This document shows positions 49,856-59,884 of a stretch of 64,000 nt of DNA, piece by piece. Position numbers and translations under genes: made by a program. This DNA is from Saccharomycopsis phalli (Eukaryota; Ascomycota; Saccharomycetes; Ascoideales; Saccharomycopsidaceae), in NCBI GenBank assembly GCA_020342235.1, contig CP073216.1:310001-374000 (forward strand). The letters run 5' to 3'. Position 1 is the first letter of the stretch. Each line of letters opens with the position of its first letter. A model generated the notes under the pieces. That model saw nothing but the letters and a program-made list of their open reading frames with translations, was not told the DNA's origin and did not search any database.

Positions 49856-51070
49856 TTACTCGCCATATACCAGATTCAATACGCCATCATTATAAGTAAA
49901 GAACCCGCTATTGACGATATTATTGAAAATTTGGTTTCGAAAAATAAACACCCGTTTATTGTAGTCCATGGATGTAGCTGTAAGATATCGTTCTAGCGTT
50001 ACTTGATTATGCTCTATGGCTGCTTGATTCTTTTCGCGTCTCAACTGTTGTGTACTAGGAAAATCAGAATTAAAAAACCCAGGCGGTGACTTTGACCTTT
50101 TGGCTTTGTGACGTGACGTCTTTTCTATTATTTCACTTCTACTGAGTCTGTTGTGATTGCAATTGTGTGCTACCTTATTCTCTTGAGTCTCGTCCCAGGC
50201 CGGTCCTGTTATCTTAATGCCATAACCCGCGGCCGAATAAAAATTCTTGCATTCATCACACTCAAATCCTTTTAGTTTCCTTCTTTCATGGCCTCTTAGC
50301 ACTTCTTGGTATACGTAGGTCTTGTCATTATTGAACTGTGGGTTTGGACGGAAGTCTTCAATCACCCATTTCTTTCCTGACAACGGGTTAAAAGTGATAT
50401 CTACCACTTTTTCATTCTCTATGCAGTAATTCAATTGATCCACGTTGTATATCTTTTTCTCATTCTCTTTATTCGAGTCTAACTTCTCCAATGTCTTTAA
50501 TTTCTTAGTAGCACGCGTACTTTGTATAATAGGACGCTTGGAAGTGTTCAAATTGCTCTTTAATACACCTCTCAATTTTCTTTTATCCTCAGCCTTCTTC
50601 ATGGAGACCGGTGTAGGCATGGACGCAACCTCCCCATTCTGGCGTGCCTGTTCTCCTACAATATATTGTCTCAGTTCGTCTTCAACAGAATTCTGCAACG
50701 CAGTTTCCTCCAAATCTATCAATGGGAGCTTTTCGATATTATTTGACACAGTTGAAGGCTGCTCATCGCCAGATTCCTGTATCTCCATCACGTTATTACT
50801 CATCTTCCCCAAAGGACTCAGCTCCAACTCAAAAATCGGAGAAGAATTGAAGTTCATCGGTATACTATTATCCTCATTAAAATCTAAACTTGACTGTATT
50901 CTTGACTTTCTAGGGCTCTTTGTCAAAATCTCAATTTGACTTTGCAAGTCCTGAACCTCGTTACGTAGCTTCGCAATAAGATTTTCCTGTTGCTTTTGTT
51001 TCAACTCATAGCCAGATATTAGTTGTTCTATATTACTCCAGATATTATTCTTAATCTCTTGAATATCCAT
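49856..51070 (-). CDS. SAE2: Sae2/Ctp1/CtIP DNA-end resection factor
   Basis: The 404-residue protein has an N-terminal coiled coil (3-50, tetramerisation), a low-complexity middle with SP/TP sites, and the CtIP C-terminal domain: FECDECKNFYSAAG (CxxC), CNHNRLSRS, SRHKAKR (RHR-like) and SPPGFFNSDFPSTQ. Sae2 activates Mre11 nuclease to process DNA ends under Cdk control. After the conserved STQ end another 60 residues follow (HNQVTLERYL to VYGE), longer than the S. cerevisiae protein. It is divergent from LOS1. Confidence 0.9.
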   Translation of the reverse strand: MDIQEIKNNIWSNIEQLISGYELKQKQQENLIAKLRNEVQDLQSQIEILTKSPRKSRIQSSLDFNEDNSIPMNFNSSPIFELELSPLGKMSNNVMEIQESGDEQPSTVSNNIEKLPLIDLEETALQNSVEDELRQYIVGEQARQNGEVASMPTPVSMKKAEDKRKLRGVLKSNLNTSKRPIIQSTRATKKLKTLEKLDSNKENEKKIYNVDQLNYCIENEKVVDITFNPLSGKKWVIEDFRPNPQFNNDKTYVYQEVLRGHERRKLKGFECDECKNFYSAAGYGIKITGPAWDETQENKVAHNCNHNRLSRSEIIEKTSRHKAKRSKSPPGFFNSDFPSTQQLRREKNQAAIEHNQVTLERYLTATSMDYNKRVFIFRNQIFNNIVNSGFFTYNDGVLNLVYGE

Positions 51071-51318
51071 AACATTGGATGCTTCTTAGTTTGGCGTCTC
51101 TATGCAACTAGACCGGTACTTACTTACCCGCTTTTGCTCTCGCAAGACTCCCAAAAAACTTTCAAAAAATTTGATCTGGCTATGGGGAATAGTAATCATA
51201 TTGGGATTTCAAATCGTCAAGAATTAGTCATAATATAACCATTTTTTATATATTGTAAAGTATTGATAAAGAAATACCCTGATTATATCATTGATAGAGG
51301 ATTGATTAAAAATAATAA

Positions 51319-54300
51319 ATGGAAGCACAGATTCAACAGGCTGTTGAAATAGCACTCAATCCAACTTCATCGCAAGAATTGAAGCAGGAGGTAAGTACAC
51401 GTTGTCATACAACGCTATAAATGAACAACACACATATCTACGTTCTTGGTTTGGGCTTTTTTCTAACTTCTAGGCGCTAGATTTTATTGATAAAATTAAG
51501 GCTTCTGACGACGGATGGCAAGCATGTTTACCGCTCTTGTATAATAAGCAGGCCCCAGACTCAGCCAAGCTATTTGTGTTTCAAATATTAGATGCATCGA
51601 TTCCAAATTTGTCTGTTGATAAGTTGGACCAGTTGAAAGGTTCTTTGATGGATTATTTTAAATCCATAATGGACACCAATCAAACTAACTTCTTAAAGAA
51701 TAAGTTGTCAACGACTTTTGGGTACTTATTTTACTACTCCTATTTGAACATATGGCCTGGATTCTTCAGTACATTTATTAAGTTAATCGATAATAGTGAA
51801 AAGAAATTATTCGTTATCGATTATTATTTGAGAATCTTGTTGAACATTCACACGGAGATAGGAGATCAAATGTATTTACAAACGCCAAAATCAATTGAAA
51901 CTGCCAATAATTTAAAAGACTTGATTCGAATTAATGATATGGAAAACATCGTGACAAGTTGGAAAAGAATCATCGAAATAGTGAGCAGCAATAATGATGA
52001 TGAGATTTTGAAAATTGAGATTTTAAGAAACTTATTGAAGTGCATAGGAAGTTGGATATCGTGGATTGATATTAACTTATTAATTAATCATAATTTGATT
52101 GAATTGGTCTACCCATTCTTTGAAATCGAAGCATTGCGCAATGAGTCTATTGATTTGTTTATTGAAATTATCGGAAAGAAGATGCCATCCGAGAAGAAAA
52201 TGGAACTATTGAATTTAATTAAAATTAATCAGTTAATTGTGACATCCATAGATAAATTAAAGGATGGGGAGATCACATTTTTTGAACACTTGGCCAAATT
52301 TGTGAACTGTGTTGGTATAGAATATTTAATCATTATTGAGAAGAATGACTCATCAATGGAATTGAAAAGATTATCATTTAGCTTGTTGAATGAATTTTTG
52401 CCATATGTATTGAGAATTCTTGCTAATGACTATGATGATATTTCATCGCAAATTTTTGGATTCATATCAAATTTCTTAACTATATTGAAGAAATTATTAA
52501 GACAACAAAACTCAATCGTTACTTTGGCTGAGTACAACGACTTTTTATCTGATTTATTGACAAAGATCATCTTAAAAATGAAGTATGATGACGACGACGA
52601 TGGATTGGACGATGAAGATGAGGATGAAGATGCCCAAGAATTCCAAGAAATCAGAAGTAAATTGAAAACTTTTCAAGAAGCTGTTGCTGCTATCTCTCCT
52701 GAATTATTTATGACTACTATAACTGATATCCTTAATCAGACTTTGTTCGGCAATAATGACTGGAGAACTTTTGAATTGGGATTATACGAATTGTCCAACC
52801 TCTCCGATATTCTTAGAATGAACTGTATGAAATTGCCGAAAAATGAGATTAATAAGTCTAAGCCATTTCAAATTTTTCAGAAGTTCTTAATAGATTTGAT
52901 CAACGGCAAAAATGATTTGAACCATCCATTAATCCAGTTAACATTTTTGGACTTGATCATCAAACACTATAATTTTTTCACTAATAATGGAATCAACGAA
53001 AACAATGTTTTGACTAATAATATCTTGGAGATTATCAATAGTAAATATGGATTATTTAACGAGCACGTCAAAGTTCAAAAGAGATGCTTTTATTTGTTCT
53101 CCAAATTTATTAAATTAACCAAGCCTATCTTAGATATTGCAATTTTGAAAAACTTGATTCAATCCTTGGATAATATTTTAGTTATTAAGGCACAAGTAAC
53201 TGAAGAAAGCGAGGATGAAGATGAGGAGACCGATTCATATTTTGAAAGCCAATTGCATTTGTTCGAAACTTTGGGTTTGTTAATTTCGCTTAGTTCGAAT
53301 AAATCGGATGACGATAGTTTGGAGGTATTGATTGATCTGGTCATGAATAAATTATTCAATGATTTGAAGAACTGCATGGATATGTTTCCAAATTTCCAAT
53401 TTCCATTGGACAAGCAACAAATCATTTTGCAGGCACATCATTGTTTGATTGCTATTGGTTCATTTGCTAAAGGATTTGAAGTGAGTGATAATAAAATAAC
53501 TCAGGCCAAATTTCAAAATGCTTCCGAAGTTACCATAGTCATTTTGGAGAATTTCCAAAACTACAAGAGCATCAGATATAGCTCAAGAATCGTTTTTAGT
53601 AGAATAATCCCTATTTTAAAAGGTTCAATCAAAAATTATTTGGCGAGATATATCAGCATTATTTTGAACAACCAGAGCATCAGCAGCAATGAATTGATAA
53701 ACTTTATCAGCTTTATTGGACAAATTATATTTGCTTTTAACAAGGACAGCAACATGTATCAATTATTGAACGAGTTAATGACCTCTTTGCTTGACATGAT
53801 ATTTAAATCTTTACTGGCCCAAAAGGAAACCATAGAAAAATTAAAGAATGAGAATGTGATTAAAAACGATCCAATAATCAATAATTTCAAGTTGCAGCGC
53901 CAAAATTTACAGAAATCCTATTTGACCTTTTTAGTTGCCATAGTCAATCATCACTGTTTTTCGTTGTTGATTAGCAATCAGAGTACTATCCCAATCATTA
54001 TGAACTCACTATTTGAATACGTTAATGAGTTCGAAGACTCGATGATTTGCAAGTTGTCGCTTAGTATTATAGAAAACCTTGTTACATTGTTAAGTTCTGG
54101 GGAATTAAATGATAAGCAAGATTTGATTCATGAGATTAACCCTAGTATGTCTTTAAAGATTGATGGTATTGAAGAGTATTTATTAAAGACATCTGTTAGC
54201 ACATGCTTTGAGATCCCATTTAGAAACGCCAATTTTAATGTTAAGGATGCGTCCTCAAGATTGGTCTTAAATGAGATTTCATTCTTATTAAAATTATTAT

Positions 54301-54470
54301 ATGAAAATTATAATAATGATTTGATCAATTTTCTTTCGAATATCTATTTTGACGAAATCAACTTTCCTAAGGATATTTCAAATGAATTTTTGAATAATTT
54401 GATCAATTTGAATAATAAAGATTTCAAACAGTTCTTCACTCAATTTGTGTTAAAAATGAGTAGAGCGTGA
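51319..54470 (+). CDS. LOS1: Exportin-t Los1 (spliced)
   Basis: Exons are 51319-51390 and 51474-54470 (1022 residues). It is a HEAT-repeat karyopherin matching Los1, with CIGSWISWIDINLLI nearly identical to CIGSFISWIDINLII of S. cerevisiae. An acidic loop (DDDDDGLDDEDEDEDA) lies in the middle, and the C-terminal part has LKIDGIEEYLLK and FEIPF. Los1 exports tRNAs with Ran-GTP. The first exon gives the N-terminal helix MEAQIQQAVEIALNPTSSQE. The gene is unusually AT-rich in codon use. Confidence 0.94.
51391..51473 (+). other. LOS1 intron, 83 nt
   Basis: The donor is GTAAGT, the branch TTCTAAC, and the acceptor TTCTAG. The phase is 0; the second exon is open from GCG CTA GAT. Confidence 0.9.
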
Positions 54471-55383
54471 TTGAGAAGAAGATACATAGCATTAATATAT
54501 TTTTTTTAATTTTTGGTGCTAGCTGGTTATATATAATATTTATACAATAAAAAGTTTATATTTATTTTGCGTTTTATGAATTTAGTGATAAATTTAACCT
54601 GTGACACAACTAATGCTGATGACATAATATGTTAGTAATGAAAGTATAGAGTTTCCGTGACCGTGCTTCATGACTTTAATTTGTATTAAAATTATAATTT
54701 GACATTAAATTCAGAGTACAAAATAAACCCCAATAGATAGTTTAAACAAATCTAGTATTTTCATTGATTGATGCAAGGCATATGTTTAGAAAAGGAGTAA
54801 TGTTTATTAGTATATGAATTTTTTGAGCAATACATGAATGTCATATTATATGAACTTATAATACTTAGACATCAATCATTATATATATATTTAATTTAAA
54901 ATTATATACATTATTACAGTTTATGGCAGATTTTAGTGGCGTTAATAATATGATAGTTGTATATTTACTACTAAGTTGTACAACAAGGATTCAAATTACA
55001 CAATTGGTTAATAAAAAAATATTCTTTTGACTATCTTTTGTAAATGATTGGTAAACTTACCTGAAAATTATTTTATTATTATTTGAGTTTCTTGAGATTT
55101 CTCAATTTATCAAGGGAATATTATTGAGAAATGAAAAAATATTTTAATTCATAAAATGAAGCGCACGAAGCGCACGAAGTACAGATGTACTTAATAATAA
55201 TAAAAATATGTTATACATAAATTTTAAGAATAAAATCTCGGTACTGAATACATATCATAAAATAGTAGGGTGTATTTGATAAGCAATTTGTCTATTGATT
55301 TGGATGTTTAAATGTGTATGCAAGGACATGCATCTTCAGAAACTATTTTCAGATTGCGTTGACTTAGCTAACCATTTATTGAC
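54471..55383. other. AT-rich gene-free region LOS1-SNU66
   Basis: These 913 bp contain no convincing ORF and are strongly AT-rich. The only GC-rich island is a 9-bp repeat (55158-55179). Poly(A)-type signals for LOS1 and the SNU66 promoter must lie here. Such a stretch could hold a replication origin, but no consensus can be assigned. Confidence 0.5.
55158..55179. repeat. 9-bp tandem repeat GAAGCGCAC
   Basis: GAAGCGCAC occurs twice (55158-55166, 55167-55175), followed by GAAG, then the short inverted repeat GTACA/TGTAC. It stands out in AT-rich surroundings. Confidence 0.85.
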
Positions 55384-56625
55384 ATGAATAATGAGATATC
55401 ATTAGAAGAAACAAACAAAATCAGAATAAAATTAGGATTAAAGCCTATTGGATTAGAAGATGTAACATCTTCCGAAATAAATCCAGCTCCCGAAAAGGTG
55501 AAGCCTGAGGTAGTAAAGAAACAGGTTGAATTTAATACCGACTTGAAAGAGGCTGACATATTGAATGGAGAGGTAATGGTCTTGAAGAACAGTAATATTT
55601 TGGATGATGATCAGAATGAGTTAATAAGGGAGACCGAAATCCCTGCTCGGGAGCCGAGTAAACAATATTATAATCTCGATATGAAGTCTGATGAAGCGGT
55701 AAAAGGCGAGGAAGTGTTTAAAATCGGCGAGGCAAAAGTGAGGTTGAAGCTTACTGATAGAGCAAAACAAGAGAAGAATAGAAAAGAAATGGTTGAAACA
55801 GCAGCGAAAAATAACAAAACATTAGTGCAATTGGACTCTGCGTATGATGATGATAATGATACCGGAAAACAGAAGGATTTTTTATCTACAATACTTGATC
55901 AAGATTATTCCAATAAGAAACCAAAGATGAAGAAGTTGAAAAAAAAGAAACGGAAGGCTACAGAACTAAGTACGGTCAATTTTCCCGAAGAAGATTTAGA
56001 TGAGTATGTCCCATTAAGGAAAGATAAGGAAATTTTTGATCCAGACAATGAGCTCCAAGAGATGTTGGAGATTAGTCGAAACAAGTCAAATAAAAAGAAA
56101 GAAACTAAAAGGCGCAAATTATTTGAAAATGAGTATGAGAAGGAAAATACTGGTCTACAAGTTGATGAGACAAGCGAATTCTTGCTGAGTCTAAAGAAGA
56201 AAGTGCATGAAGCCAACCAAAGCGAAGAGCTAGTAGCAGAACCATTAAAGACAGAGAAACCAATAGAATCGGAAACACAAGGAGTAATGGAAGAGACAGT
56301 AGCAGAATCAACAGGTTTGCAGGAAGATGCACAGGATAATGTGTTTAATGAACCAGATTTCAGCGGCGGGCTAGCATCAACCTTGGCGTTTTTGAAACAA
56401 AGTTCTATAATAGCAGCCAATGAACCTGAGATTAAGAAAAAGGTAACGAAGAGTTCAAAGAAAATGGAGAATTACAATCCAAATGTACATATTAGGTACA
56501 CTGATGACGATAATAATGAGTTAACACAGAAGGAAGCGTATAAACACCTCTCGCACAAGTTCCATGGTAAAGGTCCTAGCAAGAAAAAACAGGCCAAACA
56601 GCTTTTAAAGCGCCAGAATGCTTAA
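55384..56625 (+). CDS. SNU66: Snu66/SART1 tri-snRNP protein
   Basis: The 413-residue protein matches the SART1 family at both ends: SLEETNKIRIKLGLKPIG at the start and IRYTDDDNNELTQKEAYKHLSHKFHGKGPSKKK at the end. Between lie KLTDRAKQEKNRKEM and acidic or Lys-rich linkers. Snu66 is a U4/U6.U5 tri-snRNP subunit needed for B-complex formation. The family is usually longer (S. cerevisiae 587). The stop overlaps that of the convergent GATA-type gene in TTAA. Confidence 0.93.
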   Translation: MNNEISLEETNKIRIKLGLKPIGLEDVTSSEINPAPEKVKPEVVKKQVEFNTDLKEADILNGEVMVLKNSNILDDDQNELIRETEIPAREPSKQYYNLDMKSDEAVKGEEVFKIGEAKVRLKLTDRAKQEKNRKEMVETAAKNNKTLVQLDSAYDDDNDTGKQKDFLSTILDQDYSNKKPKMKKLKKKKRKATELSTVNFPEEDLDEYVPLRKDKEIFDPDNELQEMLEISRNKSNKKKETKRRKLFENEYEKENTGLQVDETSEFLLSLKKKVHEANQSEELVAEPLKTEKPIESETQGVMEETVAESTGLQEDAQDNVFNEPDFSGGLASTLAFLKQSSIIAANEPEIKKKVTKSSKKMENYNPNVHIRYTDDDNNELTQKEAYKHLSHKFHGKGPSKKKQAKQLLKRQNA

Positions 56626-57062
56626 CTTAGAGAAGAAAGCGTTCTGATCTCAGCGGTTCCATTTTGCCTTTTCTTCTCTAAGATCAAATGGGTCTTTGAT
56701 TGTCCGAACTGGCGCTCAAGTTTTTTGATGTAAATGCCACACGAGTTGCATACACTAGAACCATAATAGGTTCTCCACTGGGATGTTGTTGTGGCTTCGC
56801 ACTGTGAACAAATATCTCTTCTGACAGACTTTGCTTGTGTGCGTTTCGTTCTTCTCTTTACCTTCTTTGACTCCGGTTTAACCTCGTTTACTGTCTCGGA
56901 AGAGTCTTCTGCTCTGGTTTCCTTATCAAGAGAGTCATCACTGGAAGGATAATTGGAGGAAACGGTTCCTATAAGTGGATCAGGAGTCTCGCTTTTACTG
57001 ATTTGCTTCATCTTAGTAATGTACCAAGTTACAATGTCGACTTCTTCGCTTGTAAGAACCAT
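56622..57062 (-). CDS. Small GATA-type zinc-finger protein
   Basis: The 146-residue protein has one GATA-like finger near residues 87-115, CSQCEATTTSQWRTYYGSSV then CNSCGIYIKK. The Trp, the CNSCG and the basic tail fit the family, but the spacing is Cx2C-x16-Cx2C, one or two residues shorter than the usual 17-18 loop. A basic stretch KKVKRRTKRTQ precedes it. It resembles the small Gat3/Gat4/Srd1 proteins of S. cerevisiae in size. Target genes are unknown. It overlaps SNU66 by 4 bp tail-to-tail and diverges from CIR1. Confidence 0.82.
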   Translation of the reverse strand: MVLTSEEVDIVTWYITKMKQISKSETPDPLIGTVSSNYPSSDDSLDKETRAEDSSETVNEVKPESKKVKRRTKRTQAKSVRRDICSQCEATTTSQWRTYYGSSVCNSCGIYIKKLERQFGQSKTHLILEKKRQNGTAEIRTLSSLS

Positions 57063-57180
57063 GATAAAGACTCTACGTTACGATTTCATTTTATGTTTCT
57101 ATTGTTTCCTTTCATGGAAAGAACCAAGTTGACATGTTTCTGTAATTTCCTGGTGTAGAAAAAGCATCCCACATTATGTT

Positions 57181-57196
57181 ATGTGCCCGGACACAT
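57181..57196. promoter_or_regulatory. Near-perfect 16-bp palindrome upstream of CIR1
   Basis: ATGTG-C-CCGG-A-CACAT reads the same on both strands except at one base pair (57186/57191). CCGG cores with symmetric flanks are typical of dimeric Zn2Cys6 factors. It is 44 bp before the CIR1 ATG. Confidence 0.45.
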
Positions 57197-57239
57197 GTAC
57201 TTTTAGTCATAATGGGTAGGACCTTTGCTCGACACCATT

Positions 57240-58013
57240 ATGCAGAAGCTTAGAATTCTTGTCCCGGTTAAGAGAACGATTGACGCTGCAGTCAAGCCAA
57301 GAATCACAAACGGAACGATTCTGACGACTGGTGTCAAGTTTTCCATCAATCCGTTTGATGATATTGCTGTGGAGGAAGCACTCCAGATCAAAGAAAAGCA
57401 CAAGACTTTGGTTGATGATATCCACGCGGTGACTATTGGGAACAAAAAGTCCGAGGAAATATTGAAGAATTGTTTAGCAAAAGGAGTTACCTCGAGTACC
57501 TTGGTATCCACCGAGAATCCATCGCTTGAGCCATTGGCTGTGGCTAAAATTCTTCACAAGTTGGTGAAAGACAGTGACGCTAACTTGGTAATTTTGGGTA
57601 AGCAGGCCATAGATGACGACTCAAACCAAACTGGGCAGATCTTGGCTGGGTATCTTAACTGGTCACAGGCTCTCAATGCCAGTAAAGTTGAAATAGACGA
57701 AGGCTCGAGTGAGATTTCTGTGCACCAAGAGATTGACGGAGGGTCCAATATAGTGAAGTCCAAATTGCCATTGGTGATAACCACTGATCTTCGGTTGAAC
57801 ACACCTCGTTACGTTTCATTGCCTAAGTTGATGAAAGCCAAGAAGAAGAAGTCGACCCAATTGAACTTGAAGGACTTGGGCTTGGAGAAATTGGAGTCTG
57901 ATAATCGGCTTGAGGTTGTCGAAATATCCGAGCCAGCTTCTAGAAGTGGCGGAAAGATTTTGGGTTCGGTGGACGAGCTTATTACGGAGTTGAAGAACAA
58001 AAAGGTTTTGTAG
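57240..58013 (+). CDS. CIR1: Electron-transfer flavoprotein beta subunit
   Basis: The 257-residue protein is ETF-beta: RILVPVKRTIDAAVKP, KFSINPFDDIAVEEALQIKEK, VILGKQAIDDDSNQTGQILAGYLNW, ITTDLRLNTPRYVSLPKLMKAKKK. It accepts electrons from mitochondrial flavin dehydrogenases and passes them to ETF-ubiquinone oxidoreductase. The ATG at 57240 gives a very short N-terminus. An out-of-frame ATG at 57212 heads a 13-codon reading frame overlapping this start. TDA10 follows 117 bp downstream, the same neighbour as in S. cerevisiae (YGR207C, YGR205W). Confidence 0.94.
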   Translation: MQKLRILVPVKRTIDAAVKPRITNGTILTTGVKFSINPFDDIAVEEALQIKEKHKTLVDDIHAVTIGNKKSEEILKNCLAKGVTSSTLVSTENPSLEPLAVAKILHKLVKDSDANLVILGKQAIDDDSNQTGQILAGYLNWSQALNASKVEIDEGSSEISVHQEIDGGSNIVKSKLPLVITTDLRLNTPRYVSLPKLMKAKKKKSTQLNLKDLGLEKLESDNRLEVVEISEPASRSGGKILGSVDELITELKNKKVL

Positions 58014-58130
58014 ATAAATACATGCTATATCGAATTTCCGTTTTAGAAATGCCTGCGTGGGGGAAGTGGGTGGGGAGCGTCACAGTATTTAAACATCTCG
58101 TTTCCCCACAAACACATACCAGGTCACGTA

Positions 58131-59009
58131 ATGGGGATTGTAGAGATATCAATCGATTATTTGCGTGAGTGTATCGAGAAATGGGATTTTACAAAGCCTT
58201 TAATAGTCGGTGTTTCCGGCCCTCAGGGATCTGGAAAGTCCTACTTGTCGGAGCATCTTACCGCTGATTTGACGGAGATGTACTCCCATTTGAACATTGT
58301 GAACATTTCCCTCGACGACTTTTATCTTACACACGCAGAACAGGCAGAATTGAAGAAGAAATATCCCGACTGTCCCTTGATCACTGGCGGAAGAGGGTTG
58401 CCAGGAACCCATTCTCTTGGGTTGTTGGGTAAGGTCCTTGGCGAGGTTCAGAGCAAGGCAAAGGGCTACGCAATTCCTGTTTATGACAAGTCCAAATACA
58501 GCGGAGAGGGCGACCGAGCACCCGAAGAACAATGGGTACATGTGACTAAACCTATTGATATAGTTATTTTGGAGGGCTGGTTTGTCGGGTTCAAGCCCAT
58601 TTGCACAGATGCCGAACTCGAGGCTAGGTTTAAGCAGGCAATTGCCAATGAGCTGGATCTGGGCAGAAAAAGCGCTTTGCTGAAGATATCTCACGGCCAA
58701 ATACAGTTGATTAATAAATTGTTGGGAGAATACACCAAGTTTTGGGAGTTGCTCGACCGGTTTGTGTGTATTTCGACCAAGGACCTACACAACATTTACA
58801 GCTGGAGACTAGAGCAGGAGAAAAACTTGATACAGGCCAAGGGTGTGGGTATGACATGTGAGGAGGTAAAGGCCTTTGTAGACAGATATTACCCAGTCTA
58901 CTTACTATATTATCATAGCATGGTTCAAAACGGTGTATTAGATGGTAGCAAAAACTTAAAGATAGAATTGAACAAGGATAGGGGTATCGTTGACAAGAAA
59001 ATGTACTGA
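58131..59009 (+). CDS. TDA10: Tda10, P-loop kinase related to glycerate kinase
   Basis: The 292-residue protein has a Walker A (GVSGPQGSGKSYL), SLDDFYLTHAEQ, ITGGRGLPGTHSLGL, YDKSKYSGEGDRA, and ILEGWFVGF. It matches Tda10 (YGR205W), an ATP-binding protein related to plant D-glycerate 3-kinase; its substrate is not established. Its stop (59007-59009) is one base from the stop of the convergent GNAT gene. Confidence 0.93.
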   Translation: MGIVEISIDYLRECIEKWDFTKPLIVGVSGPQGSGKSYLSEHLTADLTEMYSHLNIVNISLDDFYLTHAEQAELKKKYPDCPLITGGRGLPGTHSLGLLGKVLGEVQSKAKGYAIPVYDKSKYSGEGDRAPEEQWVHVTKPIDIVILEGWFVGFKPICTDAELEARFKQAIANELDLGRKSALLKISHGQIQLINKLLGEYTKFWELLDRFVCISTKDLHNIYSWRLEQEKNLIQAKGVGMTCEEVKAFVDRYYPVYLLYYHSMVQNGVLDGSKNLKIELNKDRGIVDKKMY

Positions 59010-59010
59010 A

Positions 59011-59859
59011 TCAGGGCATTACTATTTTCTTATGCGCAAGACACGGTCGGTTCTTTATCAATATGTCAATCTGCATATACTTGGTGCCATTTATAGTACA
59101 CACATCATCACTTACGCACTCGTAGAGCATATCGTCGCTGATATAGACTGTGGCAAATATTTCAAATCCAAATTGCATAGTATAGAATTGGCTGTTTTGT
59201 ACCCTGCTGGAGTCCACCACTACTGGAGGGGTGCTAACATCACAGCCATCATAATCGCAATTATTTATACTCTCCTGGTGACCAAGTTTCCCAATTAGCT
59301 TTTTGTAGTCCTCATTTATGAGATCTAACGCGTAGTCAATGGCCCATGTGCCCAAACCTAGCCGTTGATACTTTGGATGAGTGGCAATCACAATCAACTT
59401 GTACATGGGACATGTCACATTCAAAACCTCTTCTTCCGCAAAGATAATGCTCTTTGTAATCTGGTTGAATTTTCTCATTCCAACCAGTCCAATCTTGAGA
59501 TATTGCCCTAGGTAGAGCATGTGGTTGCCAAGGAACTTCAACAAGCCCTTTCGACTATCTTTATTCTTGGGAAGCGTCGACTCCTTAGGGAACAGCCAGC
59601 AGCAAAACGTGACTAGCCTTTGTGTACGCTTCTCCACCACTCCAAGAAGCAAGTACTGAGGATGTCTAGTATAGTAGCTAAACTGCAGTCGAAAGAATTC
59701 CTGCTTGAGGATTTTCAACTGGTCTTTTTCCATAGTCAGTTCCAAATGATAATAGTAATATCTCGTGCAAATATCATCCTGAAATGCCCGGTATAAAATA
59801 TTCGTGACTTGTTGCTCATAGGACTTGTCCACCACCACTATTTGATAGTCATTGTCCAT
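59011..59859 (-). CDS. GNAT-family N-acetyltransferase
   Basis: The 282-residue protein has GNAT features: a first strand and helix (YEQQVTNILYRAFQDD), a central acceptor region, and the acetyl-CoA motif A in KLIVIATHPKYQRLGLGTWAIDYAL (Q/RxxGxG/A as QRLGLG) near 170-195. The C-terminal strands (FYTMQFGFEIFATVYI) complete the fold. Substrate is unknown; small-molecule acetylation is possible. It sits 25 bp downstream of RRN7 on the same strand and abuts TDA10 tail to tail. Confidence 0.85.
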   Translation of the reverse strand: MDNDYQIVVVDKSYEQQVTNILYRAFQDDICTRYYYYHLELTMEKDQLKILKQEFFRLQFSYYTRHPQYLLLGVVEKRTQRLVTFCCWLFPKESTLPKNKDSRKGLLKFLGNHMLYLGQYLKIGLVGMRKFNQITKSIIFAEEEVLNVTCPMYKLIVIATHPKYQRLGLGTWAIDYALDLINEDYKKLIGKLGHQESINNCDYDGCDVSTPPVVVDSSRVQNSQFYTMQFGFEIFATVYISDDMLYECVSDDVCTINGTKYMQIDILIKNRPCLAHKKIVMP

Positions 59860-59884
59860 GATAGTCCCGATTGAAAATTACATT

